Assembly: GCA_024742405.1 (NCBI GenBank) | Contig: JANSYP010000010.1 | Coordinates: forward strand, 50,721-114,720 | Length of the DNA: 64,000 nt | Direction of reading: 5' to 3' | Origin: Paracoccaceae bacterium | GTDB lineage: Bacteria > Pseudomonadota > Alphaproteobacteria > Rhodobacterales > Rhodobacteraceae | In this document: positions 33,474-44,100 of the stretch, piece by piece | Numbering within the stretch: position 1 is the first letter of the stretch | Layout: the number at the start of each line of letters is the position of its first letter | The notes under the pieces: model-generated | What the model was told of the DNA's origin: nothing | Seen by the model: the letters and a program-made list of their open reading frames with translations, nothing else | The model's database searches: none | Program-made: the position numbers and the translations under genes

Positions 33474-34619
33474 TTAGAGATCGAGCGGCCGGATGAAGTT
33501 GCCGAAGGAGTAGAGCCGGATATTGATCCGCCGCAGCACCTCGTAGCTTTTGGCGCCGCCGGTATAGATCGCCACGGCCGCATGTCCGCCCGTGGGGATG
33601 CGCTGGGCGTCGGGCGCGTCGAAGGTGATCTGCACGGCGATCCGGCCCGGCAGGCGCGGCAACACGAACTCCGGCAAGCGCCCCGAGGGCAGGAACTGGC
33701 CCTGGGAGGTCGCCCACCAGACGGCCTCGACCTTGCCGGTCAGGATCTCGCCGGGATAGAGATCGAGCGCGATCTCCACCTCCTGGCCGGGTTCGACGAA
33801 TTTGAGGTTCTGCTGTCGGAAGGTGGCGAGGATGTAGGGGTCTTCTTCGGTGATGAAGGAGGCGATGGCGCCCAGGCGGATCGTCCCCACGACCATGCCC
33901 GGCCGGGCCTGTTGCGACTGGATCATGCCGTCTTCGGGGGCCAGGATCGTGGTGTTGTCGAGAAAATACTGGGCTTCGTCGAGCTGCGCCTGGGCCTGGA
34001 GCACGCCGGTGTTGACCCCGTCGATCTGGGAGTCGACCGCGAGTTGCGCCTTGGTGAGATTGGTTTCCGCCTGGTGGACGCTCGCGGTGTCCTCGACGAC
34101 CTGCTCGTTCCAGCGGTCGAGATCGTCCTGCCGCGCCCCTCCCTGGGGTACGAGAGCCGCGTAGCGGGCCTGCTGGGACGTGGCAAAGGCCAGTTTCGCC
34201 TTTGCCTGTTCCAGCGAGTCCTGGGCGAGCGTCACGTTCGAATTCAGGATCTCGGCATTCTGCTGGGCGGCCACGAGCTGTGCCTGCGCCTCTTCAACCT
34301 GCAGTCTGAAGACCGTGTCGTCGAGCCGGTAGAGCGGGTCGCCCTGTTTCACCGGCGTGTTGGGGGTGACGAGGACCTCGCTCAGGCGCGTCGGCTGGGT
34401 CAGGCGGGGGATGATCTGGATCGTCGGGCGCACGGTGTGGGCGTCGAGCGACATCGGCTGGTAGAAGCGCAGCATCACCATGAAGATCAGCAGCAGATGC
34501 GCGCCGACCCAGAAGGACAGCACGCCCCAGACGATGTTGAATTTCAGCCAGCGGGCCTTGAAGAACACGAACCAGACGAGGATCGCGTAGAAGAGCGTGA
34601 TGAAGATAGCGATGAACAT
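33474..34619 (-). CDS. HlyD family secretion/efflux adaptor (YiaV/YibH-like)
   Basis: 381 residues with two N-terminal hydrophobic segments (about 2-20 and 28-50), a split lipoyl domain ('LSEVLVTPNTPVKQGDPLYRLDD' and 'NTTILAPEDGMIQSQQARPGMVVG'), a long coiled-coil hairpin between them, and a C-terminal beta domain. This layout, and the DUF3302 partner just upstream, match the E. coli YiaV-YiaW pair, whose substrate is poorly understood. The gene lies 41 nt after the DUF3302 gene and 42 nt before the OprM-like gene. It would bridge inner and outer membranes. Confidence 0.88.
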   Translation of the reverse strand: MFIAIFITLFYAILVWFVFFKARWLKFNIVWGVLSFWVGAHLLLIFMVMLRFYQPMSLDAHTVRPTIQIIPRLTQPTRLSEVLVTPNTPVKQGDPLYRLDDTVFRLQVEEAQAQLVAAQQNAEILNSNVTLAQDSLEQAKAKLAFATSQQARYAALVPQGGARQDDLDRWNEQVVEDTASVHQAETNLTKAQLAVDSQIDGVNTGVLQAQAQLDEAQYFLDNTTILAPEDGMIQSQQARPGMVVGTIRLGAIASFITEEDPYILATFRQQNLKFVEPGQEVEIALDLYPGEILTGKVEAVWWATSQGQFLPSGRLPEFVLPRLPGRIAVQITFDAPDAQRIPTGGHAAVAIYTGGAKSYEVLRRINIRLYSFGNFIRPLDL

Positions 34620-34660
34620 GGATCAGGTCTGACCGGTCTGGGTGTTATGTCGGCGCATGC

Positions 34661-35023
34661 TCAGCCATTTCGGTCGGTTGTGGCCTGCTCGGAGCTCTCC
34701 GGCGGGTCGAGCGGTTCGCCCTTGAGCTTTGCAATGTCGCGGCGGATGGCGTCGCGCTCTTCCTTTGGAAAGCGGCGGATATCGACGGTTGCGGACGGGT
34801 GGTAGGCCCACATGAAGGCGTGGATCCAGGGCACCACGGCCAGAAAGCCCGCCCAGCCCATGATCTTGACCGCTTCGGCGTGGGGGTGGTTGCGGCTGAT
34901 CGCGATCCGTCCCGGCAGCCCCATGATGAACAGGATGATGGCCATGATGATGACCAGCATCATGATGCCGGCGCCGAGTGTCAGCCAGTCATAGCTGTCA
35001 AGCGGTCGTCCCAACAGATCCAC
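34661..35023 (-). CDS. DUF3302 inner-membrane protein (YiaW-like)
   Basis: About 120 residues with two membrane helices ('LTLGAGIMMLVIIMAIILFIM' region and 'IMGWAGFLAVVPWIHAFMWAY'), a conserved 'GLPGRIAISRNHPHAEAVKIMGW' loop, and a charged C-terminal cytoplasmic tail. This is the DUF3302/YiaW family, regularly found directly upstream of a HlyD-type YiaV gene. I chose GTG 35023, which has AGGGAG 7 nt upstream, over an earlier in-frame GTG at 35041 that lacks a ribosome site. First gene of the three-gene envelope operon, possibly the inner-membrane partner of the adaptor. Confidence 0.85.
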   Translation of the reverse strand: MDLLGRPLDSYDWLTLGAGIMMLVIIMAIILFIMGLPGRIAISRNHPHAEAVKIMGWAGFLAVVPWIHAFMWAYHPSATVDIRRFPKEERDAIRRDIAKLKGEPLDPPESSEQATTDRNG

Positions 35024-35326
35024 GGAGCCACTCCCTGCCACTGGTATCGCAAGTCTTGTATCAACAATACGAGATTACCACAAGCATTGGTGGATACACC
35101 AACGCAGTTTCCGGGCCGGCCCGCATCGCCTGGCGATGCGCCGGAAACCGGCACCGGAGCGAGCCGTAGCTCCATGCGCGGTACTAGACGGGCGTTCTCG
35201 CAGGGTGCGGTCCTGTGGGTGCGGTCCGGGGGGCGCGCCGGTCGCCGTCGGGGGCGGCAGGCGGACCCACCGCAGCTTGGCCTGCGATCCCGGAGGGTTA
35301 TCTTGGCCGGAAAGGACGCCCGCGCC
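35024..35326. other. 303-bp divergent region between the envelope operon and the AraC gene
   Basis: No gene. The side near the DUF3302 gene is AT-rich and carries two inverted repeats (annotated separately); the side near the AraC gene is GC-rich with nothing recognisable except the ribosome site AAAGGA. Confidence 0.5.
35054..35102. promoter_or_regulatory. two adjacent inverted repeats upstream of the DUF3302/HlyD/OprM operon
   Basis: Site 1, 35054-35074: TCTTGTAT, 5-nt centre, ATACGAGA (7 of 8 paired). Site 2, 35087-35102: TTGGTG, GATA, CACCAA (perfect). They lie 31-79 nt upstream of the operon start, the usual place for repressor or activator binding. Site 1 has the size and spacing of a TetR-type operator; the neighbouring AraC protein is the other candidate binder. 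Confidence 0.45.
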
Positions 35327-36214
35327 ATGCCCAAACGCTATGCCTCGATCTACCCCTCGTCGCCGCTGCTGGCGAGCAGCGGGCTGACGCGGCCCGAGGC
35401 TGCCGATCTGATGACGGTCGCGTGGTTCCAGGCCGCGCCCGACCGGATGCCAGAGGAGGTGTTCGGCGAGCATCATGTGCTGCTGAACCTCAATCCCGAG
35501 CCCCACCGCGTCCAGAACCGCCGCGACGGGGTGCTCCATGACTTCACCTATCGACAGCACGAGATCGTGGTGACGCCTGCGGGGATGCGGTCGGGCTGGC
35601 GCTGGTTCGCGACCTCGGACGTGATCGTCGTGACGCTCGACCCGGCCAAAGTGGCGGGCTTCGCCGAACGCGAGCTGGGACTGCTGCTGACCGACCGGCA
35701 GCTCGCCGATCTGCGGGTCTTTCACGACCCGGATCTGTGCCGTGCGGGCGAGATGATCCGCGACACGCTGGAGACGAACGATCTGGCCAGCGCGGTGATG
35801 TTCGAGAGCCTCGCGCGGGTGTTTCTGGTCAAGCTGCTGCAGCGCTATGGCACGTCGCATGCCGAAAGCGCGGAGCTCTCGGCGCGTTTCACCGCCCGCC
35901 ACTTCCGCCGGGTGATCGACTACATCCGCACCCATCTGGACGACAGCGTGACGCTTGACGATCTGGCGCGCGAGGCGGCGATGAGCCCGTCGCATTTCAG
36001 CCGGGTGTTTCGCCAGACCCTCGGCAAGACGCCCATGCAATACGTGCTGAACTACCGGATCGAGCAGGCGGCCCGGATGATGGCCGATCCCGCGCGTCCC
36101 CTGGGCGATATCGCGATGGCCTGCGGGTTTGCCGATCAGGCGCATTTCTCTCGCAGCTTCAAGCAGGTGATGGGCGAGGCTCCGCGCGCCTGGCGGGCGA
36201 AGCTGACCGGCTGA
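35327..36214 (+). CDS. AraC family transcriptional regulator
   Basis: 295 residues. The last ~100 form the double helix-turn-helix of the family ('IRTHLDDSVTLDDLAREAAMSPSHFSRVFRQTLG' and 'PLGDIAMACGFADQAHFSRSFKQVMGEAPRAWR'). The N-terminal ~190 residues are a cupin-like sensor region ('FTYRQHEIVVTPAGMRSGWRWF'). ATG 35327 has AAGGA upstream and gives the normal length. Divergent from the envelope operon and upstream of an SDR gene on the same strand, it could control either. The ligand is unknown. Confidence 0.9.
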   Translation: MPKRYASIYPSSPLLASSGLTRPEAADLMTVAWFQAAPDRMPEEVFGEHHVLLNLNPEPHRVQNRRDGVLHDFTYRQHEIVVTPAGMRSGWRWFATSDVIVVTLDPAKVAGFAERELGLLLTDRQLADLRVFHDPDLCRAGEMIRDTLETNDLASAVMFESLARVFLVKLLQRYGTSHAESAELSARFTARHFRRVIDYIRTHLDDSVTLDDLAREAAMSPSHFSRVFRQTLGKTPMQYVLNYRIEQAARMMADPARPLGDIAMACGFADQAHFSRSFKQVMGEAPRAWRAKLTG

Positions 36215-36667
36215 GCGCTGACGGCGGGGCCGGGCCGCGGCCCAACGCCCCGCCCACCCACCCGCGTCGGGCCGCGGCCCGGGGGCATCGTGACGGCCTT
36301 TGGTCCCCGATCCGCGAAAAGTGCTCTCGTTCAAGATCCGCGCAAGACGGTGCAAGTTTCGCGGCCTTGTTGCGGCGATATTGATCTGCATGAAACGCAG
36401 GCAGCACCGGAGATCCCAAGTGAAACCGCTTTTCGCCACCCGCGCCCGGACCGGTGCCGCAGGGGGGCTGGCCCTGCCGGGCAAGGCCACCGATCCCGCG
36501 ACCCAGGCCGGGCTGGGGGACGTCCCCGAAGTCAGGATCTCAGACAACCCCAGGGATGTGCGTCGTGCGGCAGACAACGTGGCCGCGCAATTCGCCGACG
36601 GCCCGGTCGACGGCTGATCCCGCAATCGCGCACCCCGCCGGGTGCGGTCTCATCGAAAGGAAACCCA
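36215..36667. other. 453-bp gap between the AraC and SDR genes
   Basis: GC-rich; apart from one possible 65-codon frame (annotated separately) I see no gene, repeat or operator. A clear ribosome site (AAAGGAAA) precedes the SDR ATG. Confidence 0.4.
36420..36617 (+). CDS. possible small protein, 65 aa
   Basis: GTG 36420 has GGAG 7 nt upstream and opens a 65-codon frame (MKPLFATRARTGAAGGLALP...), ending 'ADNVAAQFADGPVDG'. The N-terminus is faintly signal-like but has charged residues in the core; no family is recognised. It may be a degraded gene remnant or a chance frame. Confidence 0.25.
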   Translation: MKPLFATRARTGAAGGLALPGKATDPATQAGLGDVPEVRISDNPRDVRRAADNVAAQFADGPVDG

Positions 36668-37510
36668 ATGACACAGACATGGTTCATCACCGGTGCCTCC
36701 TCGGGCTTTGGCGCGGCCTTTGCCCGCCATGCCATCGCGAAGGGTTACAACGTGGTGGCAACCGCCCGGCGGGCCGAGCGGCTTGACGCGCTCGCCGCCG
36801 AAGCGCCTGACCGGGTGCTTGCCCAGCCCATGGATGTCACCGACCGCGACAGCGTCGCGCGCGCCGTGGCCGCCGCGGAGGACCGGTTCGGCCGCATCGA
36901 CGTGCTGATCAACAACGCGGGCTACGGGATCGTCGGGGCGGTCGAGGAGACCCCCGAGACCGAACTGCGCGCGCTGATGGAGACCAATTTCTTTGGCGCG
37001 GCGGCGGTCACGCAGGAGGTGTTGCCGGTGATGCGGCGGCAGAAATCCGGCGCGATCGTGATGATGTCCTCCATGGGCGGCCAGATGTCTTTCGCGGGTT
37101 TCGGTCCCTATTCGGCGAGCAAGTTCGCGCTGGAGGGGATGACCGAGGCGCTGGCGCAGGAACTGGCGCCGCTGGGCATCACCGCAATGATCGTGGAGCC
37201 GGGTGCCTTTCGCACAGAATTCGCCGGCGACGCGCTGCGTCATATGCCGAAACTGCCCGCCTATGCCGAGACGGTGGGGGGTACCCGGAGCTTTGCCCGC
37301 GACATGGACGGCTCGCAGCCGGGCGATCCGGCCAGGGCCGCCGCGGCGATCGAGGCAGCGCTGGCCGTCGATCAGCCGCCGCTGCGCCTGCAGCTGGGCG
37401 CGGATTCGGTCGATGCCGTGCGCGCCCATGCAGAGGCGCTGATCGCCGAAAGCCGCAGCTGGGACGAGACCGCGCGGGCCGTTGCGCATGACGGGGAGAT
37501 GGCCGCATGA
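36668..37510 (+). CDS. classical SDR family oxidoreductase
   Basis: 280-residue NAD(P)-dependent short-chain dehydrogenase. The cofactor motif is 'TGASSGFGAAFARHA' (TGxxxGxG), with 'ARRAER' after strand 2 suggesting NADPH preference. 'NNAGYG', catalytic Ser in 'MMSSMGG' and 'YSASK' are all intact, so it should be active. 'GPYSASKFALEGMTEALAQEL' and 'VEPGAFRTEF' place it with the YusZ/DltE-like oxidoreductases of unknown substrate. It overlaps the next gene by 4 bp (ATGA) and follows the AraC gene, a common regulator-target arrangement. Confidence 0.92.
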   Translation: MTQTWFITGASSGFGAAFARHAIAKGYNVVATARRAERLDALAAEAPDRVLAQPMDVTDRDSVARAVAAAEDRFGRIDVLINNAGYGIVGAVEETPETELRALMETNFFGAAAVTQEVLPVMRRQKSGAIVMMSSMGGQMSFAGFGPYSASKFALEGMTEALAQELAPLGITAMIVEPGAFRTEFAGDALRHMPKLPAYAETVGGTRSFARDMDGSQPGDPARAAAAIEAALAVDQPPLRLQLGADSVDAVRAHAEALIAESRSWDETARAVAHDGEMAA

Positions 37511-38052
37511 TCCGGAGCGTTGCGTTCGCCGCGGCCGTCAGCGCCGCCGCCCCGGCCACCGCGCAGGACGGCACGCCGATCCTGCCGCAGACCGTGGCCG
37601 ACACCGCCGAGATGACCCGTATCGCCGACGCCATCGACGCGGCGGTCGACGCCAAGGACTGGGCGCTCGCGCGGAGCCTCTTTGCCGATGAGATCACGGT
37701 GGATTTCACGTCGCTGGTGGGTGGAGAGCCTGCCACGATCCCGGCCGACGCGTTGATCGCGGGCTGGTCGGGCAACCTGACAGAGGAAAAGCAGAGCTTT
37801 CATCTGCGCGGCAATCACCGGGTGGTCTGGGACTCGCCAGACCATGCGCGGATGCATTCCCACGGCTATGCCTGGAACCGGATGGAGGCGGGCGCCCTGC
37901 CGGAGAACGGCGGCGATCCGATGTGGGAGGTCTGGGGGACCTATACCCATGATTTCGAACGTGAAAGCGACGGCTGGGTGGTGACGGGCATGGCCTTTGT
38001 CATGACGGCGGAGCGTGGCAACCTCTGGGTGCGCAACACGCCCGGGGAGTGA
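37507..38052 (+). CDS. secreted SnoaL/NTF2-like protein
   Basis: 181 residues. A signal peptide (MIRSVAFAAAVSAAAPATA) is followed by an NTF2-like fold ('RIADAIDAAVDAKDWALARSLFADEITVDFTSLVGG', 'HRVVWDSPDHARMHSHGYAWNRM', 'WEVWGTYTHDFERESDGWVVTGMAF'). This is the SnoaL_4 type pattern. Its start overlaps the SDR stop, so the two are coupled, suggesting joint action on a small molecule, perhaps export-side modification; the reaction is not known. Confidence 0.82.
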   Translation: MIRSVAFAAAVSAAAPATAQDGTPILPQTVADTAEMTRIADAIDAAVDAKDWALARSLFADEITVDFTSLVGGEPATIPADALIAGWSGNLTEEKQSFHLRGNHRVVWDSPDHARMHSHGYAWNRMEAGALPENGGDPMWEVWGTYTHDFERESDGWVVTGMAFVMTAERGNLWVRNTPGE

Positions 38053-38121
38053 CAGGGCATGATCGCGGTTTCCGCCGTCTGCAGACATTTGCCGCCCCAT
38101 AGCGGGTCTGGGCGGCGGGCT

Positions 38122-38145
38122 CCCGTGCGCCACCCGGCGCGCGGG
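38122..38145. terminator. hairpin between convergent SnoaL-like and adhesin genes
   Basis: Arms CCCGTGCGCC and GGCGCGCGGG pair over 10 bp (one G-U) around a 4-nt ACCC loop. It lies between two convergent stops, so a bidirectional terminator is likely despite the lack of a T-run. Confidence 0.5.
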
Positions 38146-38189
38146 GCGGTCCGGCACCGTCCCGGCTCGGAACAGTGCTGGAGGCGGGC

Positions 38190-41100
38190 TCAGATCAACG
38201 CCGTGGCCTGGTCGCCTGCGGCATTCTCGAAAATCACCTCGACCGATGCCGGCAGGGCGCCGCCGGGGTTGAGCTGGGCGGCGATGTCGCCCTGCACAGT
38301 CAGGTTGCCCGTCGCGACATCATAGCTGGCCCGGCCGTTGATGCCGTCCTCGCCCGTCAGCACGGCGCTCAGGTCGATCTGGTCGCCTTCGGTCAGGTCA
38401 TAGTCGCTGATGACGTCGGTGATCGCCAGATCCCCGCTGAGCACGAACTGATCAGCCCCCGCACCGCCGGTGAGCTGGTCCGCGCCGGCGCCGCCGTCGA
38501 TCACGTCGTTGCCGCCGGCCCCGTCGATCACGTCTCTCCCCTGGCCGCCGACGAAGATGTCATTGCCGCCACCGCCGCGGCCTTCGTCATTGCCGTTGCC
38601 AAGATCGACGGTGAAGCCCCGGTTCGCGGATGCGCCACTCAGATCCACAAGGTCCCGTCCGCCGAGCAGACTGAACCCCTCGACCTCGGTATAATTTGTG
38701 GTGACCACAACCGCGTCGCCTTTGGTCGATCCCACCAGAATATCGGTCACACCGGCGGTACCCGTTGCATCGTCGGCCAGCGGGATCGGCCTGCCTCCCG
38801 GCCCGATCACGCTTAAACCGGTGGTGAAGCTGAGCGGTGTCGGGGGCAGCAGCTGGAGATCGGCCGTGGCGTCGATCGAAGCCGCGGGCACGCCGCCTGC
38901 CGGGCTGTCGGTGATCGTGTAGGACACGGTGACAGGGCCGGTATAGCCGTTGGCGATGGTGAAGACGATGTCGTCGCCCTGGACCTGCGCCGTGACGTCG
39001 GCTTGGTCCGTGGTCGGATCGGTCAGGATCCTGAGCGGTTGGTCAGGGTCGGTGGCCGTGGTCAGGAACTCCGTGATGGGCACTGTCACTGTCGGCGATG
39101 CGCTGCTGACCGGATCGAGTATCGCCGGGCCGGACACGTCGGGCTGGTCGTTGACCCGGAGGCTGAAGGGCTCGGCCGCGCTGTCGCCATGGTCGGAGCG
39201 TCCGATGATCGTGCCGTCGATCGTATCGGCAAAGCTGCCTTCGGCGGTCAGCACCAGGGCGGCGACGGCGAGGGTGAAGTCCGCGTTGCTCTGGGCCGGA
39301 GCGCGTTCCAGGGTCAACGTGCGCCGATCGGCCGAGAGCACCCCGTTGGAGGGCGTGATCGCCGCGTCGAGCGGGGCATCGAAACTGATCTCGACCTCGT
39401 CGAACGTCTCCCACACGTTGCTGGCGGGGGTGATCTCGGTATCGATCCCGAGGTCGAGCCCGAGGGCCGCCCCGGTCTGGGCCGCGTCGACCGGGGTCAC
39501 CGTCAGATCGACATCCGGCGTGCCGAGCATGTTCAGCGTGCCGCTGTCGGTGGCATCGCCGCCCTCGTTGGTCGTGGCATTCAGCGTCTGGGTCATCAGG
39601 ACGCCGTTGGAGGCGAAGTCGGCCGGAAAGGTCACTTCCAGCGTCTGGAAGTCGCCCAGCGGATCGGCGCTGCTCGAGGTGAAGGTCAGCGTGTCGCCGA
39701 CGATGGTCACGAAGGCGTTGCCCCCGATCACGCTGAGGCCCGGCGGAATGCCTGCAAGCGTGTAGGTCACCGAGGTCAGAAACTCCGAGCCGTCACTGTC
39801 ATTGACGGTGATGGTCGAAGCGTCGGCCGGTTTGTAGTCGACTTCGGCATCGGTTTCGGTGAGCACGACAGCGTCGTCGATGTCGACCGTAACTTCGGGA
39901 ACTTCGATCACCGTCACGGTGTTCGTCGCCTGTTCGGGCGGGAAGGCGAGCGTTTCGTTGGAGATCACGCTGAGGTTGGCGTCGAGCGGGCCGCCGCTGC
40001 TGAAGCCCGCCGGGAAGGTGACCTGAAGCGCGTCGAATTCCGCCTGTGCCTGGCCCGCGGCGGTGGCCGTGTCGGAGGTGAAGGTCAGCACGCCGCCGGC
40101 GATCGCAACCGTCCCGCCGGCAGGGGCGACGGCGGTGGTCCCGGCGGGCACCTGCAGCGTGTAGGTGATCTGCTGCACGAATTCGGAGCCATCCGTGTCC
40201 GTGATGGCGATGGTGAAGTCCGCCGCCGGTTCATAGAGCGCGCCCGATCCGCTTTCGGGGATCTCGACGCTGGGATTGAGCACCGTGATGTCGATATCCG
40301 GCGTCGGCGTGATCGCTAAACTGACCGGGGCCGTTTCGTCGCCGCCTTCGTTGGTCGTGCCGCGCACCGTTCCGGTCAGGCCAGTGGTACTGTAGTCGGC
40401 GGGGAAGTTCAGCACGAGGGCGTCGTATTCCGCCTGGGCACTTGCGCCGATGGTGGAGGTGAAGGTCAGCACGCCGCCGGTAATGGTGACGGTGCCCCCG
40501 GCGGGGGCCGACGCCGTCATGCCGGCCGGCACGTTCTGGAGCGTGAACACAACCTGGTTGAGGAATTCCGAACCATCGGTGTCGCGCACCGTGAACGTTG
40601 TGTCCGCAGCAGGCTGATAATCGAGCCCGGTGTCGCCTCCGCCGGGACCGTCCTCGAAGAGATCCACGGGCGGGGTGAAATCGACCTCCAGATCCGGGGT
40701 TGCCGCGATGTCGATCATCACCATGGCCGGCGCCGACGTGTCGGTGCTGGTGAAGGGGAAGCTCGGATCAATCGAGCTGTCGATCGTGGTGGCGGTGATG
40801 TCGAGATTGATCTGACCGCTGAAATGCTCCGGCGGGGTCAGCAGGACAGGGCTCGCCGGCTCGAACACCGACCCAAGGCCCGTTGTCGGTCCCGTGGTCG
40901 GTACGCCGGGGACGGTCAGGCTACCGCTGGGGCCGACGGTGAAGTCGGTTCCGCCGACGCTGAGGATGGAGCCATCGGGCATGCCGGAGATGGTGAATTC
41001 CATCGTCTCGTGCGGGTCCGGCGTGATGCCGCGGATGGTCAGAGTGTAGGGGTCGGGCTGGTCCTCGGAACCTGTCGGCGGCAGAACGAACGCCTCCGCC

Positions 41101-44100
41101 GTGGGCAGGTCGGCTTCGGGCCGGACACGGAGATTGAAGGGTACGTCCGCGCTCCTGGCCTCGTCGCTGTTGCCCAGCTCCAGCGTGTTGCTGCGTATCG
41201 TGAGCGGGATGACATCGGGGATGGTCGGGTCGAGCGCGTCGGGCGTGCGGGCGTGCGGGTCGGCGAGTTGCAGGACGACATCGTCGAACACAGCCGGGTC
41301 GATGGTGAAGGTACCGTCACCATTGTCGATCAGGCCGGCACTGCCGCCGCCGCTCAGGGTCACGGTCAGGTAGTCGGGCACCCCGCCCAGCACGACAGAG
41401 CCGATTTCGGAGCCGTCCGTGTCCGGGCTGGCAGCGCTGACGGCGTCCGCGAGGGTGAAGGGCAGATCCTCGATCGCCGTGAGGGTCGGCGGGTTGCCGG
41501 GACCATCGGGGAAACTGACGAGCGGCACGCCGTCCGGGCCGACGGCGGTGGTGTCGAAGGCCACAACCGGCGTGTCGGCCACGGGGATGATCTCGATCGA
41601 ACCGTTCACCGTGTTCGTCTTGGTGGAAAAATCGACATCCTCGGAGGTCGCCTGCACCGTGAAGGTGACATTGCCGCTGAAATGCTCGCGCGTGGAGAGC
41701 GTCGCCGTCTCGGCCTGGGCCGCGGTCAGCGTGTAGGTCCGTGTGCCTCCGGCATCGGTAAAGGGCAGGTCGACCCCGCCGATGGACAGAACCGGCTCCG
41801 GATCGCTGGAGCCCGGGATCGGGTTCGGCACGGTCAGGTCGAAGGCGATGATGACATCGCCGACAGGACGTTCGCCGGGGTCGATACCGGTGATCTCCAG
41901 CAGGTTCGCGATCGAGATATCTTCGTCGGTGGCTTGGGTGGGGATGGTGATCCGCGGGCCGTCTGCCACCGGCTCGATATTCAGGAAGAAATCCTGCGTG
42001 ACGAAGAAGCTGCTGTTCGGGCAGGTGATGTTGTCCAGCCCGACGACATATTCGAGCGTGTCCAGCCCGTCATAGGGCGGCATGTCGCCGAAGGTACCGC
42101 TGGGGAATCCCGGTGGGCTCGACTGGTTGGCCGGTGGTGTGAAGAAAATCGAGCCAGCCGTAATGGTCGGGTCCGTCGGATCGACGCCGAGCGCGGCGAA
42201 ATCGACGACATAGAGGCCGGAGACCGGATCCAGAAGGATCGCGCCGGGCGGGTTGGCGCTGATGCTTCCGCCGGGCGGCAGGTTGATCGCGACGCCCAGA
42301 CTGCCCACGACACCCGCGGGCAAGGTGATGATATCGTTGAGATCGGACCATTTGGCGTCCGGAGCGAGCTGGATTCGGTATTCGTTGTTGCGATCCTCGA
42401 GCTGCGTGCCGACCGGCACGAATTCGAAGGTCGGCGGCGTCAGAAACTCGGGGTCGTCGGGATCGCAGGGCGGTGTCGGCCCGCCACCGCCGTCCGGCAG
42501 GACCATGACGGAGAAGTCGGTCGACTCGATGGCGACACCCGGTTCGGCGGGGGATTTGAGAACGATGAATTTCTCGGCCGGTGTCAGGGCGTCGAACTGC
42601 GCCTGGGTGATCCCGATCCCGTCGCTGAGCGTGAAGTCATCCTCGACCACGATCGCGTCGAGGGTGAATTCGTAATAGATGGGGGCGAGTTGCGCGTTGG
42701 GGCCGGGCACGAACTGGAGATTGGCCAACCCCGAGGATGTGAACAGCAGCGTCGTGCCGGTCGGGTCCACCGGTTCGCCGCCGATGAAGCTGTAGCCGGC
42801 GGTCGGGTCAATGCCACGGATCACGTAGAAGAGGCTTTCGGAACCGTCGAAGACAGTGCCGCCGCCGCCCGCGGGATCGGGGAACATCTGTTCGGTGAAG
42901 AGCGCGCCCAGGTCCTTGGCATCGGCGGCCACGGTCGGGTCGGGACTGTTGCGGTTAACGGGACCGGGCGTCGTAGATGAAAGCAGTGAGCCCGAGGTCA
43001 GGCGCAGATCGAGAGCAAAGCTCAACTCGCTGTCCCAGCCGACATAGCTGAAGGCCAGCTCGCCGTCGGAGCCCGGGCCGGTGGCAGGCTTGTAGATGTC
43101 ATTGACCTGATCGCGGGTGATCGGGTTGAGCACACCGTTGTTGGGGTCGTTGGGATCGGCGATCTGAGCCTCTGGGATCGGATCGTCGGCGACGCCGATC
43201 ATATCGACGGTGATGGTGCCGATGACCGGGCTGCCCGCCGGGGTGATCTGGTCCGGCGGAGTCGGCGGGGCGAAGGGCGGAGATTCGGCGATCTCTTCGA
43301 CATAGCGGACCGAGACCTGGAAACTCAGGTCGATATTGCTGTCCTGTCCCGGGCGCATATAGAGGTTCAGCGCTTCGTCCGGGGTCAGCGGACGGTCGAG
43401 CACACCACCGGTCACACCGATGGGCGGACCCCAGGTGCTGGGGTCGTCCGGATCGCCGGTGACCGGGTCGAGAATGTAGAATTCAGGCGTGCGTCCGAAC
43501 CGGTCCGTCGGGATATTGAAGAGCTCGACCTCGCCGATGAGCTTTTCCGGCGAGCCCGGCGAGTTGTTGATGTTGTCGATCGGGTTCCCGTCGATCGCGA
43601 TCTTGACGAGATTATCCTCGAACCCGCGGACGGATTCACTCGGATTGCCGCCATCGATCACCGGGGCGATGGTGAAGGTCAGCGGCAGCGTCGTCGTGCC
43701 GGTCCCGCCATTGGCTTCCTTCGTGACGATGTCGATCTCGGTATCGAAGGTGCCCGAGGTGTGGCGCGCGATGCCGCGAAGCTCGATATCGTTCCACTCG
43801 CCATTCTGCAGGCTCCAGGAATTGAAGCCCGGGGGATCGTTCACATTCTCCAGAAGCGCCGGCACACGCGCGGAATTCGGATCGCTCGGGTCGGATAGAA
43901 CGAAGACGGTGATGTTCTGCGGCACGTCCTTGAGCACGGTCGAGATGATCGTCTCGGAGCCGTCCTGATCGGTCGTGCCGAGCGTGATGCCGGTTTTGAA
44001 GGTGCCCGGGTCCAGAAGCACGCCGCCGGCGTCCGGCTCTTCGCCGTCGATGACGGACTCGCGGCCTTCGATGGTGCTGATGATGAAGGAGGTGTTGTTG

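Noticed and set aside
32115..34805. An 896-codon open frame antisense to the OprM-like and HlyD genes
   Set aside because: Same shadow effect; composition is abnormal and it covers two well-supported genes on the other strand.
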